DNA of 64,000 bases from Methylomonas sp. ZR1 (GCF_013141865.1 NZ_RCST01000001.1:4030001-4094000); one strand, 5' to 3'; positions 1 through 9,217 are shown, numbered from the stretch's first letter. Notes: generated from the letters alone by a model not told the origin. A program made the numbers and translations.

Positions 1-1
1 C

Positions 2-577
2 GGCTCCCGGCTGCTGCTGAATACCGACAGCGCGGTCGGCATCGAAATGACCGCCGCTGAACGCCGGGTTACGCTGCTGCGCGGCGAAGCGTTTTTCGAA
101 GTGGCGCGCGCGCCGCAACGGCCGTTTTGGGTGGTGGCCGGCGACGCCCGCGCCCGAGTCACCGGCACCGCGTTCAGCGTCGGCCGCCGTTCGGAAAATG
201 TTGCCGTCACCGTCGCCGAGGGCCGAGTGGAAACCAGCACCGAAAGCCATCCCGAACAGATCACAGCCTTGACACCGGGCGAGTCGGCGCATTATAGAGG
301 GGCCCGGCTCTCCGCCAAGCACACGGCCGACATACCGCGCGAATTGGCCTGGCGCCAAGGGCAAATGGTATTCGTGCAAGCGCCGCTGGCCGAGGTGGTG
401 GCGCAAATCAATCGATATCGCCCCGGCCGTTTGATCGTCACAGACCCGCAATTGGAGAATCGGCCGATCACGGCGGTGTTTAATATCGACAAGTTGGGCG
501 ATGCGGTATCCGCGCTGGAGCAAACCTTCGGCATTCGAGCCCGGCGTATTGCCGATTATTGGGTGTTGCTGGGGTAA
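2..577 (+). CDS. FecR-family anti-sigma factor / sigma regulator, 5' end outside window
   Basis: The reading frame is open from base 2, so the start lies upstream of the window. The protein would be an inner-membrane sensor that passes a signal from a TonB-dependent receptor to an ECF (FecI-type) sigma factor. The visible part has the FecR beta-helix core (GSRLLLNTDSAVGIE, then LLRGEAFFEVA and FWVVAGDARARVTGTAFSV), followed by the C-terminal region (RQGQMVFVQAPLAEVVAQI, YRPGRLIVTD) found in FecR proteins that bind a receptor's STN domain. The STN-type receptor at 1301 is the likely partner, although a reverse-strand toxin-antitoxin pair lies between them. The family call is firm. The ligand is unknown. 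Confidence 0.85.
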   Translation, partial: GSRLLLNTDSAVGIEMTAAERRVTLLRGEAFFEVARAPQRPFWVVAGDARARVTGTAFSVGRRSENVAVTVAEGRVETSTESHPEQITALTPGESAHYRGARLSAKHTADIPRELAWRQGQMVFVQAPLAEVVAQINRYRPGRLIVTDPQLENRPITAVFNIDKLGDAVSALEQTFGIRARRIADYWVLLG

Positions 578-579
578 AG

Positions 580-864
580 TTAGAGCGTGTCCGGCCAAAG
601 TCCGGCCGTATGAATAATGGCAAGCACATGAATGTCCTTATCCTGTACACGGTAAACAACAATGAACGGAAAATGCGTAATGATCAGTTCTCGGGTGCCG
701 TCGATACGGCCCGGACGGCCCATGAAAGGATTTGCGAGTAAGCTATTCAGCGTGTCGTGAATTTTGGTAATAATTCGTGTTGCAGCATTGCGGTTGTCTT
801 GAGCCACAAAGTCGTATATCTCGCTCAAATCGGTCTTGGCTCGCCGGGTATAGCGGAGTCTCAT
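580..864 (-). CDS. RelE/ParE-family toxin of a type II toxin-antitoxin pair
   Basis: A 94-residue basic protein with the RelE/ParE layout: an N-terminal strand-helix (MRLRYTRRAKTDLSEIYDFV), a central GRPGRIDGTRELII turn and strand, and a C-terminal FIVVYRV...VLAIIHTAGLWP segment. Family members are either ribosome-dependent mRNA nucleases or gyrase poisons. ParE-type gyrase poisoning is the likelier of the two here, but sequence alone does not decide. The start overlaps the end of the upstream antitoxin gene by 4 bases, which implies coupled translation. The pair sits on the opposite strand between fecR and its probable receptor gene. Confidence 0.82.
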   Translation of the reverse strand: MRLRYTRRAKTDLSEIYDFVAQDNRNAATRIITKIHDTLNSLLANPFMGRPGRIDGTRELIITHFPFIVVYRVQDKDIHVLAIIHTAGLWPDTL

Positions 865-1100
865 TTCATTGATGGCAACGAATGTTGTTCAAAAAACGCG
901 GCCATTTCCGCGTCGTCAACGAAATCTCCACGGTCAGCTTGAGCAAGCCCTTCCTTGATTTTATCCAGCATGCCATTTTCCCACGCAATGAAATTGCCGA
1001 TGGCTTGATTCGCTAGCTCCGTTTCATCTCGATGAGTTTGCTTGGCAAGCGCGCTCAATTGGGCTTTTAGTTCGGGATTTATTTGTAAGGTAACAGGCAT
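861..1100 (-). CDS. Antitoxin, ribbon-helix-helix type, partner of the RelE/ParE toxin
   Basis: A 79-residue protein. The N-terminal MPVTLQINPELKAQLSALA resembles the strand-helix of a ribbon-helix-helix DNA-binding domain. The acidic C-terminal tail (AQADRGDFVDDAEMAAFFEQH) is the typical toxin-wrapping part of ParD/CopG-like antitoxins. It lies upstream of the toxin with a 4-base overlap. By family behaviour it should neutralise the toxin and repress its own promoter, which would lie in the roughly 200 bases upstream shared with the receptor gene's 5' region. Confidence 0.8.
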   Translation of the reverse strand: MPVTLQINPELKAQLSALAKQTHRDETELANQAIGNFIAWENGMLDKIKEGLAQADRGDFVDDAEMAAFFEQHSLPSMK

Positions 1101-1300
1101 GGCGGCTTCTTCCGTTGTTCGAAAAACATCGTGAATAACAGTTTAATGACTCGCGTTTCTTAACACAATAAACACAGCGTGGCGTAGAGGTGAAATATTT
1201 TTAATTTTGCCTAGGGATATGCGCTAAGCCATCGTCCTTGCTGGTTAATGGGCCGAATCGCCCAGCAACCCTGATGACGATTTATCTTGCGGAGATGTAA

Positions 1301-3817
1301 ATGCCTGATCAAACACCTATCGCCACCCGCTTGCCACGGCGCAAGTCCGAAACACCTGCGCGGCTGCCCGGCGGCCTGTTGCTACTTTCGCTGGCGGCAT
1401 TCCATGCCGCGCACGGTGTAGAACCGGCCTCGACAGCCCTGGCCGAACAAACGGCCGACTACCGGATTCGCTCCCAAACCCTGGACAAGGCCTTGGTGGA
1501 GTTTTCGCTGAAATCCGGCATTCAAGTGGTGGCCGACGGCAAATTGACCGCCGGCGCTATTTCTCCTGGCGTATCCGGCCAATATGCGCCGGAGCAGGCT
1601 TTACGAAAATTGCTGGCGGGCACCGGTGTGGCGGTGCAATCCAGCCGCAACGGCACGGTGACTTTGGAAAAAATCGCCGCACCCGAGCCGCAATCTGGCG
1701 CCAATACCTTGCCGACGGTGACGGTGGCCGGTAAGGCTGCGTATGACCTCACGGACCCTTATAGCCGCGACTACAATCGGCCCATCGCCAGTACCGCGAC
1801 CAAAACCGATACCCCCATCATGGAAACGCCGATGTCGATCCAAGTGATTCCGCGCGCGGTGCTGGACGATCAACAAGCGATTTCGGTCGGCGATGCCTTA
1901 AAAAACGTCAGCGGCGTGCAATCGGGGGGCTATAGTTTTTACGACAACGCCACGATCCGAGGCTTCGATGCCGGGCAAAGCACCTATCGTAACGGTCTGC
2001 GCCAACCTTATATCACCAACCTGGAAACCGCCAATCTGGATCGGGTGGAGGTCCTGAAAGGGCCGGCATCGATCTTATTCGGCCGCATCGAACCCGGCGG
2101 TTTGGTCAACCTGGCGACCAAGCGTCCGCTCGACACCCCTTATTATTCCGTTCAACAGCAGTTCGGCTCTTACGACCTCTTCCGCACCACGGTCGATGCG
2201 ACGGGACCGCTATTGGCGGATAAATCGCTGTTGTACCGGATGAATATCGCATACAAAGACAACGATACCTTTCGGGATTTCGCGCATCAGGAGCATGTGT
2301 TTGTCGCGCCTTCGCTAACCTGGCGTCCCAACGACCGTTTCGAAACCAATCTCGACATCGAATATCAGCACGATACCTGGGTGGAAGACGGTAGCGATAG
2401 CGGCATTCCGGCTATCGGCAACCGTCCGGCCAATCTCCCGATTAATCGCTATCTGGGCGATGCAGTGTTCAATCGCCAAAACCCGAATACTCAGGATAAG
2501 GTGTTGTTGGGTTTCGATTGGTCGTATCAGTTCAACCAAGACTGGAAGCTGAAAAACCGCTTCCAATACATCGACGCGCAATATCATCAATCGATACTCT
2601 GGGCGGATAGCCTGGCGGATGACAATCAAACGCTTTCTCGCGGCCTGTGGCATACACCCATCCACCGGATGACCTACAGCACCAATCTGGATTTGACCGG
2701 CAAGTTCGATACCGGATTTGCCCACCACGATGTATTGGTCGGCTTCGATTTAAATCGCTTTAACAGTCAGGACGGCGGCGGATTTTCGGGCTATGCCGAT
2801 GCTTATTCGGACCTGGATATCAATATCAACAACCCGGCGTACGGCGTCGATCTATCGGCGTTGGCCGGCGCGAAAAACTTTTACTATAAATCCCAAGATA
2901 ACTGGTACGGCGTCTATTTTCAGGATCAGATCACCTTGTGGGACAAACTGCATATTCTGGGCGGCGGCCGCCACGACTGGGCGGAAAATGGTAGCGGCGA
3001 ATCGTCGAATTCGCATGCCGCAATCTCGATGAAAAATACCCGTAGCGAATTTTTCAGCCCTCGGGTCGGCATTCTCTATCAGCCTTGGCAATGGCTGTCG
3101 CTATACGGTAATTACGTGGAGTCCATAGGCAGTAATAATGGCGGGCGCTCCGCCTCCGGCCAACCGTTCGGACCGCAGACCGCGACCCAATTCGAGGGCG
3201 GTATTAAAACCGAATTTTTCGATGGCCGCCTGAGTTCCACACTGGCCTATTATCATCTGACCAAACAAAACACGCTGGCCACCGATCCCAACAACCCCTT
3301 GTTTAGCGTAGCGGTGGGCGAAGCCCGTAGCCGTGGCGTGGAGCTCGACATAACCGGCCGGGTTACCGAGAACCTGAGTTTGATCGGCACTTATGCCTAT
3401 ACCGATACCAAAATCACCAAGGATTCGGCGGCGACCTATGATGCTGACGGCAACGCCATTGCCACGAACTCGGGCAACACCGGCCACCAACTGCCCACGG
3501 CACCGCGCCATTCTGGCAGTCTGTGGGCCAAATATGGCATAGACAACGGCCTTTTGCGGGGCTTGAACTTCGGTACCGGCGTTTATGTCCGCGGCCAGCG
3601 GCAGGGCGATAACGCCAACAGCTTCCAATTGCCTGGCTATGCGCGTTGGGATGCCAGCATTAGTTACAGTTTCAAACACGGTGGCACCAAAATCACCCCG
3701 CAACTCAATGTCTACAACTTACTCGACAAAACCTATTACGACCATTCCAGCAATCGGCTGAATATTCGCCCCGGCGAACCGTTGACGTTTCTGGGTTCGG
3801 TGCGGGTGGAGTTTTGA
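1301..3817 (+). CDS. TonB-dependent siderophore receptor with N-terminal STN signalling domain
   Basis: An 838-residue outer-membrane receptor of the FpvA/FecA class. In order it shows an N-terminal export region of about 42 residues, an STN (secretin/TonB short N-terminus) domain at about 50-125 (YRIRSQTLDKALVEFSLKSG, QALRKLLAGTGV), a plug domain at about 170-280 (RVEVLKGPASILFGR is a hallmark), then a 22-strand-type barrel ending in the canonical terminal Phe (GSVRVEF). The STN domain implies transcription control through FecR and an ECF sigma factor, which fits the FecR just upstream. GGAG lies 8 bases before the ATG. Ferric siderophore is the likely substrate. Its identity cannot be read from the sequence. 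Confidence 0.93.
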   Translation: MPDQTPIATRLPRRKSETPARLPGGLLLLSLAAFHAAHGVEPASTALAEQTADYRIRSQTLDKALVEFSLKSGIQVVADGKLTAGAISPGVSGQYAPEQALRKLLAGTGVAVQSSRNGTVTLEKIAAPEPQSGANTLPTVTVAGKAAYDLTDPYSRDYNRPIASTATKTDTPIMETPMSIQVIPRAVLDDQQAISVGDALKNVSGVQSGGYSFYDNATIRGFDAGQSTYRNGLRQPYITNLETANLDRVEVLKGPASILFGRIEPGGLVNLATKRPLDTPYYSVQQQFGSYDLFRTTVDATGPLLADKSLLYRMNIAYKDNDTFRDFAHQEHVFVAPSLTWRPNDRFETNLDIEYQHDTWVEDGSDSGIPAIGNRPANLPINRYLGDAVFNRQNPNTQDKVLLGFDWSYQFNQDWKLKNRFQYIDAQYHQSILWADSLADDNQTLSRGLWHTPIHRMTYSTNLDLTGKFDTGFAHHDVLVGFDLNRFNSQDGGGFSGYADAYSDLDININNPAYGVDLSALAGAKNFYYKSQDNWYGVYFQDQITLWDKLHILGGGRHDWAENGSGESSNSHAAISMKNTRSEFFSPRVGILYQPWQWLSLYGNYVESIGSNNGGRSASGQPFGPQTATQFEGGIKTEFFDGRLSSTLAYYHLTKQNTLATDPNNPLFSVAVGEARSRGVELDITGRVTENLSLIGTYAYTDTKITKDSAATYDADGNAIATNSGNTGHQLPTAPRHSGSLWAKYGIDNGLLRGLNFGTGVYVRGQRQGDNANSFQLPGYARWDASISYSFKHGGTKITPQLNVYNLLDKTYYDHSSNRLNIRPGEPLTFLGSVRVEF

Positions 3818-3837
3818 TGCCGCACGCCATAGCGGCT

Positions 3838-3854
3838 CGGGGCTTCCAACCCCG
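3838..3854 (+). terminator. Weak candidate terminator after the receptor gene
   Basis: A short inverted repeat CGGGG/CCCCG with a 7-base loop lies 20 bases after the receptor stop and is followed closely by AAAAATTTTT. The stem is only 5 bp, so this is tentative. Confidence 0.35.
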
Positions 3855-3960
3855 ATCCAAAAATTTTTAGGCTAGCCCGGTGGGAATTTCACTGTCTGAT
3901 ACGTCTTATCCGCTGATGGCCGGCACTTTGCCGGCTTGAAATGGAAATCCTGGAGCCGCT

Positions 3961-5187
3961 ATGAAAATCCGCCCCTTTTGGGTAGTTGTGCATCGTTACG
4001 CCGGGCTGGCGATGACGGTGTTTTTGATCATCGTCGGTTTGACCGGCAGTCTATTGGCGTTTTACAGCGAATTGGAACAGCTGATCAGTCCGCAGTTATT
4101 CGCTCCGGCATCCGCTTCGCCGCGCTTGAGTCCGCCGTTGCTGAAAGCCAAGGCCGAACAGTTGGTGCCGCAAGCTAGCGTCGTGGCAATATGGCTGGAG
4201 CACGATGCCGCGAATGTTGACCTGGAGCCCCTTAGCAATCCTGCTAACGGTAAACCTTATGAACTCGGCTTCACCCAGTTGATCCTTAATCCCTATACCG
4301 GCGAAGAACTGGGCCGCCGCACTTGGGGAGCGATTTCCGAAGGCTGGATCAACCTGATGCCCTTTGTTTACAAGTTGCATTATGCGCTGGCGTTGGATGA
4401 AATCGGCGGCTGGATTTTGGGCGTTACCGCGCTGGTGTGGACCTTGGATTGCTTCGTGGGGTTTTATCTGACGCTGCCCGTTGCAAAACGACACACCTCG
4501 CCGGCTGCCCACGGAAAGCCGCGTTCGTTTTGGCAACGCTGGGCGCCGGCCTGGAAAATCAAAGCGCGCGGTTCCCGCTTCCGCATAAACTTTGATTTGC
4601 ATCGGGCCGGTGGTTTATGGGTGTGGGCCATGCTGTTGGTGTTCGCCTGGTCCAGCGTTTATATGAATCTGGCAGATACTGTTTACGCGCCGGTCACCCG
4701 GGCGGTATTCACCGATTATCACGAACCCTGGATCGATTTTCCTGATCTGGACAAACCCTTGGAGCAGCCAGCAATTGCCTGGTCTGACGCTTACCGGATA
4801 GCCGTCGAGCAGATGGGCCAAGCGGCGCGTGAGCAAGGATTTGTGATTCAGTCACCGTCAGGCTTTCGCTATAACCCGGCCAAAGGGTTTTATGTTTATC
4901 AGGTGCGCACTAGCCTGGATATACAGGACAAGCACGGCACTACCCGTTTGGTAATCGACGCAACCACCGGTGCTGAAAAATTGCTGTTACTGCCCCGCGG
5001 CCAATATGCCGGCAACACAGTGACCAATTGGTTGGGGGCCTTGCACATGGCCAACGTGTTCGGCATGCCTTACCGGATTTTTGTGTGTCTGCTGGGGCTG
5101 GTGATTGTGATGCTATCAGTAACCGGAGTAGTCATCTGGCTGAAAAAACGCCGGGCCAGACTGCAAAAAACGGTGTTGCAGGATTAA
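3961..5187 (+). CDS. PepSY-associated membrane protein, probably linked to iron-siderophore reduction
   Basis: A 408-residue inner-membrane protein of the PepSY_TM family. There is an N-terminal helix (VFLIIVGLTGSLLAFYSEL), a periplasmic PepSY stretch, a helix pair near residues 140-170 (LGVTALVWTLDCFVGFYLTL), a further helix near 220 (VWAMLLVFAWSSVYM), and a C-terminal anchor (IFVCLLGLVIVMLSVTGVVIWL) before a basic tail. The conserved HRYAGLAM and WLGALHMANVFG segments fit the family. Such genes often follow TonB-dependent siderophore receptors, and some members reduce ferric chelates. It follows the receptor by 143 bases on the same strand, which supports an iron role. The biochemical activity is inferred. 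Confidence 0.85.
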   Translation: MKIRPFWVVVHRYAGLAMTVFLIIVGLTGSLLAFYSELEQLISPQLFAPASASPRLSPPLLKAKAEQLVPQASVVAIWLEHDAANVDLEPLSNPANGKPYELGFTQLILNPYTGEELGRRTWGAISEGWINLMPFVYKLHYALALDEIGGWILGVTALVWTLDCFVGFYLTLPVAKRHTSPAAHGKPRSFWQRWAPAWKIKARGSRFRINFDLHRAGGLWVWAMLLVFAWSSVYMNLADTVYAPVTRAVFTDYHEPWIDFPDLDKPLEQPAIAWSDAYRIAVEQMGQAAREQGFVIQSPSGFRYNPAKGFYVYQVRTSLDIQDKHGTTRLVIDATTGAEKLLLLPRGQYAGNTVTNWLGALHMANVFGMPYRIFVCLLGLVIVMLSVTGVVIWLKKRRARLQKTVLQD

Positions 5188-5511
5188 GCTTAAGAGGCTG
5201 ATGCCAGCGAGTAAATTATGGTTTTCGCTGGCGTCCGCCATCCCATAAGCCTCACCATCGATTAATTGATGTTTGATTGTGGGCTGTAGTTATCCCCGAA
5301 GATATTCTTCCGGGCTAATGCTGCGCTGGGAGTGCGGTAATGCCATGGCTGAACTCACGAGGAAAGCAGTTTTCAAACGGTGTGATGCAACATAGTCGAT
5401 AGCCGGCCTGGCAGTCAAGCGTCCCGGCGCCAACTGGTAATAACGCACTTGCAGCCATCAGCGTGGCCCTGTATCGTTGCGGGAACCCTAATTCTTGCTT
5501 GTTGACTTTAC
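5188..5511. other. Intergenic stretch between the PepSY gene and polA
   Basis: It holds an 8-bp inverted repeat (GCCAGCGA at 5203-5210 with TCGCTGGC at 5225-5232) just after the PepSY gene, which may terminate it but lacks a T-run. It also contains the gene scrap described at 5290-5346. No riboswitch or other structure was recognised in the remainder, which must contain the polA promoter. Confidence 0.5.
5290..5346 (-). pseudogene. Short remnant of the N-terminus of a Uma2/DUF820-like nuclease gene
   Basis: Read on the minus strand, an ATG is followed by 17 more codons encoding ALPHSQRSISPEEYLRG and then TAA. Uma2 (DUF820) family proteins typically begin with a very similar MALPQ...SPEEYL string followed by about 150 further residues. 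Everything after this opening is missing. It therefore looks like the 5' end of a deleted gene. The match is from memory of the family and the segment is short. Confidence 0.4.
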
Positions 5512-8298
5512 ATGTCCGATTCCGCTCCCAACAAATTGATCCTGGTCGACGGCTCGTCGTTTCTGTTTCGCGCCTTTCACGCCGTACCACCGTTGACCAA
5601 TGCTCAGGGTGAGCCGACCAACGCTGTTTACGGCGTCTCCAACATGTTGCGCAAGCTGATCAATGACTACAACACGCCCTATATTACCGTGGTGTTCGAC
5701 GCGCCAGGCAAGACTTTCAGACATGATTTGTACGATCAATACAAAGCGCATCGGCCACCAATGCCGGACGACTTGCGGGTGCAAATTGCGCCCTTGCACG
5801 ATTTGATCCGATCCTTGGGTTTACCGCTGATTATCGAACACGGCGTGGAAGCCGACGACGTGCTCGGCAGTCTGGCGCAAAACGCGGCGCGCCAAGGCTT
5901 TGAAGTGATCATTTCCACCGGCGACAAGGACATGGCGCAGCTGGTCAACGAGCAAATCACGCTGGAAAACACCATGACCAACACCCGCATGGATATTCAG
6001 GGTGTGCAGGACAAATTCGGCGTCAAGCCGGAGCAAATCATTGATTATCTGGCGCTGATGGGCGATGCGGTGGATAACATCCCCGGCGTGCCGAAAGTCG
6101 GTCCGAAAACCGCCGCCAAATGGTTGCAGGAATACGGCACGCTGGACAATCTGATCGCCCGCGCCGACGAGATCAAGGGCAAGATCGGCGATAACTTACG
6201 CGAGGCCTTGGGCCAATTACCGCTGTCGCGTGAGTTGACGACGATTAAATGCGACGTGGCTTTGCATTACAGTCTGGACGATTTGAAACGCAAGGAGCCG
6301 GACATGGCTGCCCTGAAAAATCAATTGGGGCATTTGGGGTTTAGCAGTTGGCTAAAGACTTTGAATGGCGACGGTTCAACCCCCTCTCCAGCGGGAGAGG
6401 GAGGGGTGAGGGGGCAAGCAAAAAACGACTCTTCGGAATCCTCAGTCCAGCTCTCTCACGCTGGAGAGAAGGAGCCGACGGCTGCGTTAGCTAGGGATTA
6501 CCAAACCATCCTGACCCAAGCCGATTTCAATACTTGGCTGAACAAGCTGCAAAATGCCGATCTATTTGCCTTCGACACCGAAACCACCAGTTTAAATTAC
6601 AGCGACGCGCAAATCGTCGGCGTGTCGTTTGCAGTGGAAGCCGGTCAAGCGGCGTATCTGCCGGTGGCGCACGATTATCCCGGCGTACCGGCCCAACTTG
6701 ACCGGCAAAGTGTATTGGATGCCTTAAAGCCCTTGCTGGAAGACCCAAAAAAAGCCAAGCTGGGCCAAAACCTGAAATACGACAGCCATGTGTTGGTCAA
6801 TCACGGCATCGCGTTGCGCGGCATCCAACACGACACCATGCTGGAATCGTATGTGCTGAACAGCACCGCGACCAAACACAATATGGATGATCTGGCCAAG
6901 CATTACCTGGGGGTGGATACCATTCATTTCGAAGACGTGGCCGGCAAGGGCGCCAAGCAGATCGGCTTCGCCGAAGTGGCTATCGAGCAAGCCAGCGAAT
7001 ATGCCGCCGAGGATGCCGACATCACCTTGCGCCTGCATCAAACCCTGTCCGCGCAATTGCAACAACACCCTCGTTTGTGGGAGTTGTATAACGAAATCGA
7101 AGTGCCGCTGATCGGCGTGTTGGCGCGCATCGAGGAAAACGGCGTGTTGATCGACAGTGCAATGCTGGCCCAGCAAAGTCTGGAGTTGGCGAACCGGATG
7201 ATAGGCATCGAACAGCAAGCTCACGACCTGGCCGGCTCGGCGTTCAACCTGGGTTCGCCCAAGCAGATTCAAGAAATATTGTACGACCGCTTGAACTTGC
7301 CGGTGTTAAAGAAAACCCCGAAAGGTCAGCCTTCCACCGACGAATCGGTATTGCAGGAACTGGCGGTGGATTATGCTTTGCCCCGGTTGATTTTGGATTT
7401 TCGCAGCATGAGCAAGCTGAAATCCACGTATACCGACAAATTGCCGCAGCAGATCAATGATCGCACCGGCCGGGTGCATACCTCCTATCATCAAGCGGTG
7501 GCCGCGACCGGCCGTTTGTCCTCGTCCGACCCCAATCTGCAAAACATCCCGATTCGTAGCGAGGAAGGTCGCAAAATTCGGCAGGCTTTTATCGCCCCGC
7601 CCGGCTATAAAATTGTCGCCGCCGACTATTCGCAGATCGAACTGCGCATCATGGCCCATCTATCCGGCGATGCCGGCCTGCTGGCGGCGTTTTCGCAAGG
7701 TGTGGACGTGCATCGCGCGACGGCGGCGGAAGTATTCGAAGTGGAACTGGATCAGGTGACTCACGATTTGCGCCGTTCGGCCAAGGCCATCAATTTTGGT
7801 TTGATTTACGGCATGTCGGCGTTTGGACTGGCTCAGCAATTGGGCTTGCCCCGCAACCAGGCCCAGGCGTATATCGATCTGTACTTCAGCCGTTATCCCG
7901 GCGTGAAGCAATATATGGACAACACCCGGGAACTGGCCAAGCAGCAAGGCTACGTGGAAACTATCTTCGGCCGGCGTTTGTATTTGCCGGAGATCAACTC
8001 GCGCAACGCCGCGATGCGCCAGTACGCCGAGCGCACCGCGATCAACGCGCCAATGCAAGGTACAGCCGCCGACATCATCAAGCGGGCGATGCTGGCTTGC
8101 GACGCCTGGATAGGTGCAGACAATCCGGACGTAAAAATGATCATGCAGGTACACGACGAATTGGTGTTCGAAGTAGCCGAAGTGCGCTTGACCGAACATA
8201 TGGAAACCATCCGCGGCATCATGTCCGGCGCCGCCGAGCTGCATGTACCCTTGCTGGTGGAAGTGGGTAGCGGCGAGAATTGGGACGAAGCGCATTGA
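5512..8298 (+). CDS. polA: DNA polymerase I
   Basis: A 928-residue protein with all three Pol I domains: 5'-3' nuclease (about 1-285, KLILVDGSSFLFRAFHA), 3'-5' exonuclease (about 325-520, FAFDTETTS with Asp355 and Glu357) and polymerase (about 520-928, motif A VAADYSQIELRIMAHLSGD with Asp705, and HDELVFEV with Asp882). These catalytic positions coincide with Escherichia coli numbering. It fills gaps and removes RNA primers in replication and repair. The interdomain linker (about residues 289-326) is encoded by a palindromic repeat of the kind also found between genes near 59.1 kb (STPSPAGEGGVRG), so the repeat appears tolerated in frame. The ATG at 5512 gives the standard N-terminus. Confidence 0.97.
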   Translation: MSDSAPNKLILVDGSSFLFRAFHAVPPLTNAQGEPTNAVYGVSNMLRKLINDYNTPYITVVFDAPGKTFRHDLYDQYKAHRPPMPDDLRVQIAPLHDLIRSLGLPLIIEHGVEADDVLGSLAQNAARQGFEVIISTGDKDMAQLVNEQITLENTMTNTRMDIQGVQDKFGVKPEQIIDYLALMGDAVDNIPGVPKVGPKTAAKWLQEYGTLDNLIARADEIKGKIGDNLREALGQLPLSRELTTIKCDVALHYSLDDLKRKEPDMAALKNQLGHLGFSSWLKTLNGDGSTPSPAGEGGVRGQAKNDSSESSVQLSHAGEKEPTAALARDYQTILTQADFNTWLNKLQNADLFAFDTETTSLNYSDAQIVGVSFAVEAGQAAYLPVAHDYPGVPAQLDRQSVLDALKPLLEDPKKAKLGQNLKYDSHVLVNHGIALRGIQHDTMLESYVLNSTATKHNMDDLAKHYLGVDTIHFEDVAGKGAKQIGFAEVAIEQASEYAAEDADITLRLHQTLSAQLQQHPRLWELYNEIEVPLIGVLARIEENGVLIDSAMLAQQSLELANRMIGIEQQAHDLAGSAFNLGSPKQIQEILYDRLNLPVLKKTPKGQPSTDESVLQELAVDYALPRLILDFRSMSKLKSTYTDKLPQQINDRTGRVHTSYHQAVAATGRLSSSDPNLQNIPIRSEEGRKIRQAFIAPPGYKIVAADYSQIELRIMAHLSGDAGLLAAFSQGVDVHRATAAEVFEVELDQVTHDLRRSAKAINFGLIYGMSAFGLAQQLGLPRNQAQAYIDLYFSRYPGVKQYMDNTRELAKQQGYVETIFGRRLYLPEINSRNAAMRQYAERTAINAPMQGTAADIIKRAMLACDAWIGADNPDVKMIMQVHDELVFEVAEVRLTEHMETIRGIMSGAAELHVPLLVEVGSGENWDEAH
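6382..6401 (+). repeat. REP-like palindrome inside the polA linker
   Basis: CCCTCTCC (6382-6389) pairs with GGGAGAGGG (6393-6401), followed by the tail AGGGGTGAGGGGG. The same motif with the same tail logic lies between genes at 59118-59213. A degenerate second arm (GCTCTCTCACGCTGGAGAGA) follows at about 6449-6469. The reading frame is kept throughout. Confidence 0.7.
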
Positions 8299-8320
8299 GC
8301 ATTGCTGAGGCTGTCGGGCC

Positions 8321-9217
8321 ATGAAATTCAAGTTCTGGGGAGTGCGCGGCTCGATTGCCACGCCGGGGCCAAGCACGGTTAAATACGGCGGTAACACCAC
8401 CTGTATCGAAGTCACCAGCAGTGCCGGCGATTTAATCATTCTGGATGCAGGCACCGGCATCCACGCACTGGCGCAAAGCTTGCCCCAACAAGCGTTGACA
8501 GCGCATATCCTGATTACCCATACCCATTGGGATCACATCCAGGGTTTGCCGTTTTTCCTGCCGATGTTCAAAGCCGGCAATATCATCAACATCTACGGCG
8601 GCCTGGAACCTTTGACGCATCAAGGCATCGAGCGGGCGATGCATGTGCAGTTGCAGCACAGTTACTTCCCGATCAGCGAAGCGCAGTTAAAGGCCGAGGT
8701 GCGTTATTTCACACTGAAAGCCGGCGCGCCGATTACCGTGGGTAGCGTACGGGTGACGCCAACGGTACTGAATCATCCGGTTTACAACTTTGGTTATCGT
8801 CTGGATGACGCTGACGGCAGCTCCTTGTTTTTCACCGGCGATTACGAGCCGCAGCTTAATCCTTATCAGCCCGATCATCCCGGCTACCCGGCCATGCAGG
8901 AATTAATAGAACAAAAGCACGAAGAGGTGATTGCGGCGATGGCAGGTGTCGATGCGTTGATTATGGACAGCTCCTACACCGACGCCGAATACGCCAACCG
9001 GCATGGCTGGGGCCACGGTACTTATCGTTCGGCGATGAATTTCGCGGCCCAGGCGGGCGCTAAACGCTTATTTTTGACGCACCACGAGCCGACGCGGAGT
9101 GATGCAGATTTGGAGGCGATTTTTGCATCGCTTTTGCAGACTGGTGAGGTTTCGGTTTGTTTGGCTCGGGAGGGGGAGGAGTTTGAGTTGTTGGATGACT
9201 CTGGTCAGTCCGAATAA
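8321..9217 (+). CDS. Metallo-beta-lactamase-fold hydrolase (PhnP / phosphodiesterase-like)
   Basis: A 298-residue cytoplasmic metal-dependent hydrolase. The metal-binding motif HTHWDH (His67, His69, Asp71, His72) is intact. Further ligand regions are visible at FTGDYEP and near the end at LFLTHHEP. The N-terminal MKFKFWGVRGSIATPGP is typical of the subfamily that includes PhnP-like cyclic phosphodiesterases and proteins with response-regulator partners. The substrate is unknown. It starts 22 bases after polA on the same strand, so the two may be co-transcribed. A structured repeat begins 36 bases after its stop. Confidence 0.85.
   Translation: MKFKFWGVRGSIATPGPSTVKYGGNTTCIEVTSSAGDLIILDAGTGIHALAQSLPQQALTAHILITHTHWDHIQGLPFFLPMFKAGNIINIYGGLEPLTHQGIERAMHVQLQHSYFPISEAQLKAEVRYFTLKAGAPITVGSVRVTPTVLNHPVYNFGYRLDDADGSSLFFTGDYEPQLNPYQPDHPGYPAMQELIEQKHEEVIAAMAGVDALIMDSSYTDAEYANRHGWGHGTYRSAMNFAAQAGAKRLFLTHHEPTRSDADLEAIFASLLQTGEVSVCLAREGEEFELLDDSGQSE

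Noticed and set aside
1101-1300. Search for a cobalamin or other riboswitch ahead of the TonB-dependent receptor
   Set aside because: None of the conserved cobalamin-box sequence was found. The STN domain and FecR suggest sigma-factor control instead.
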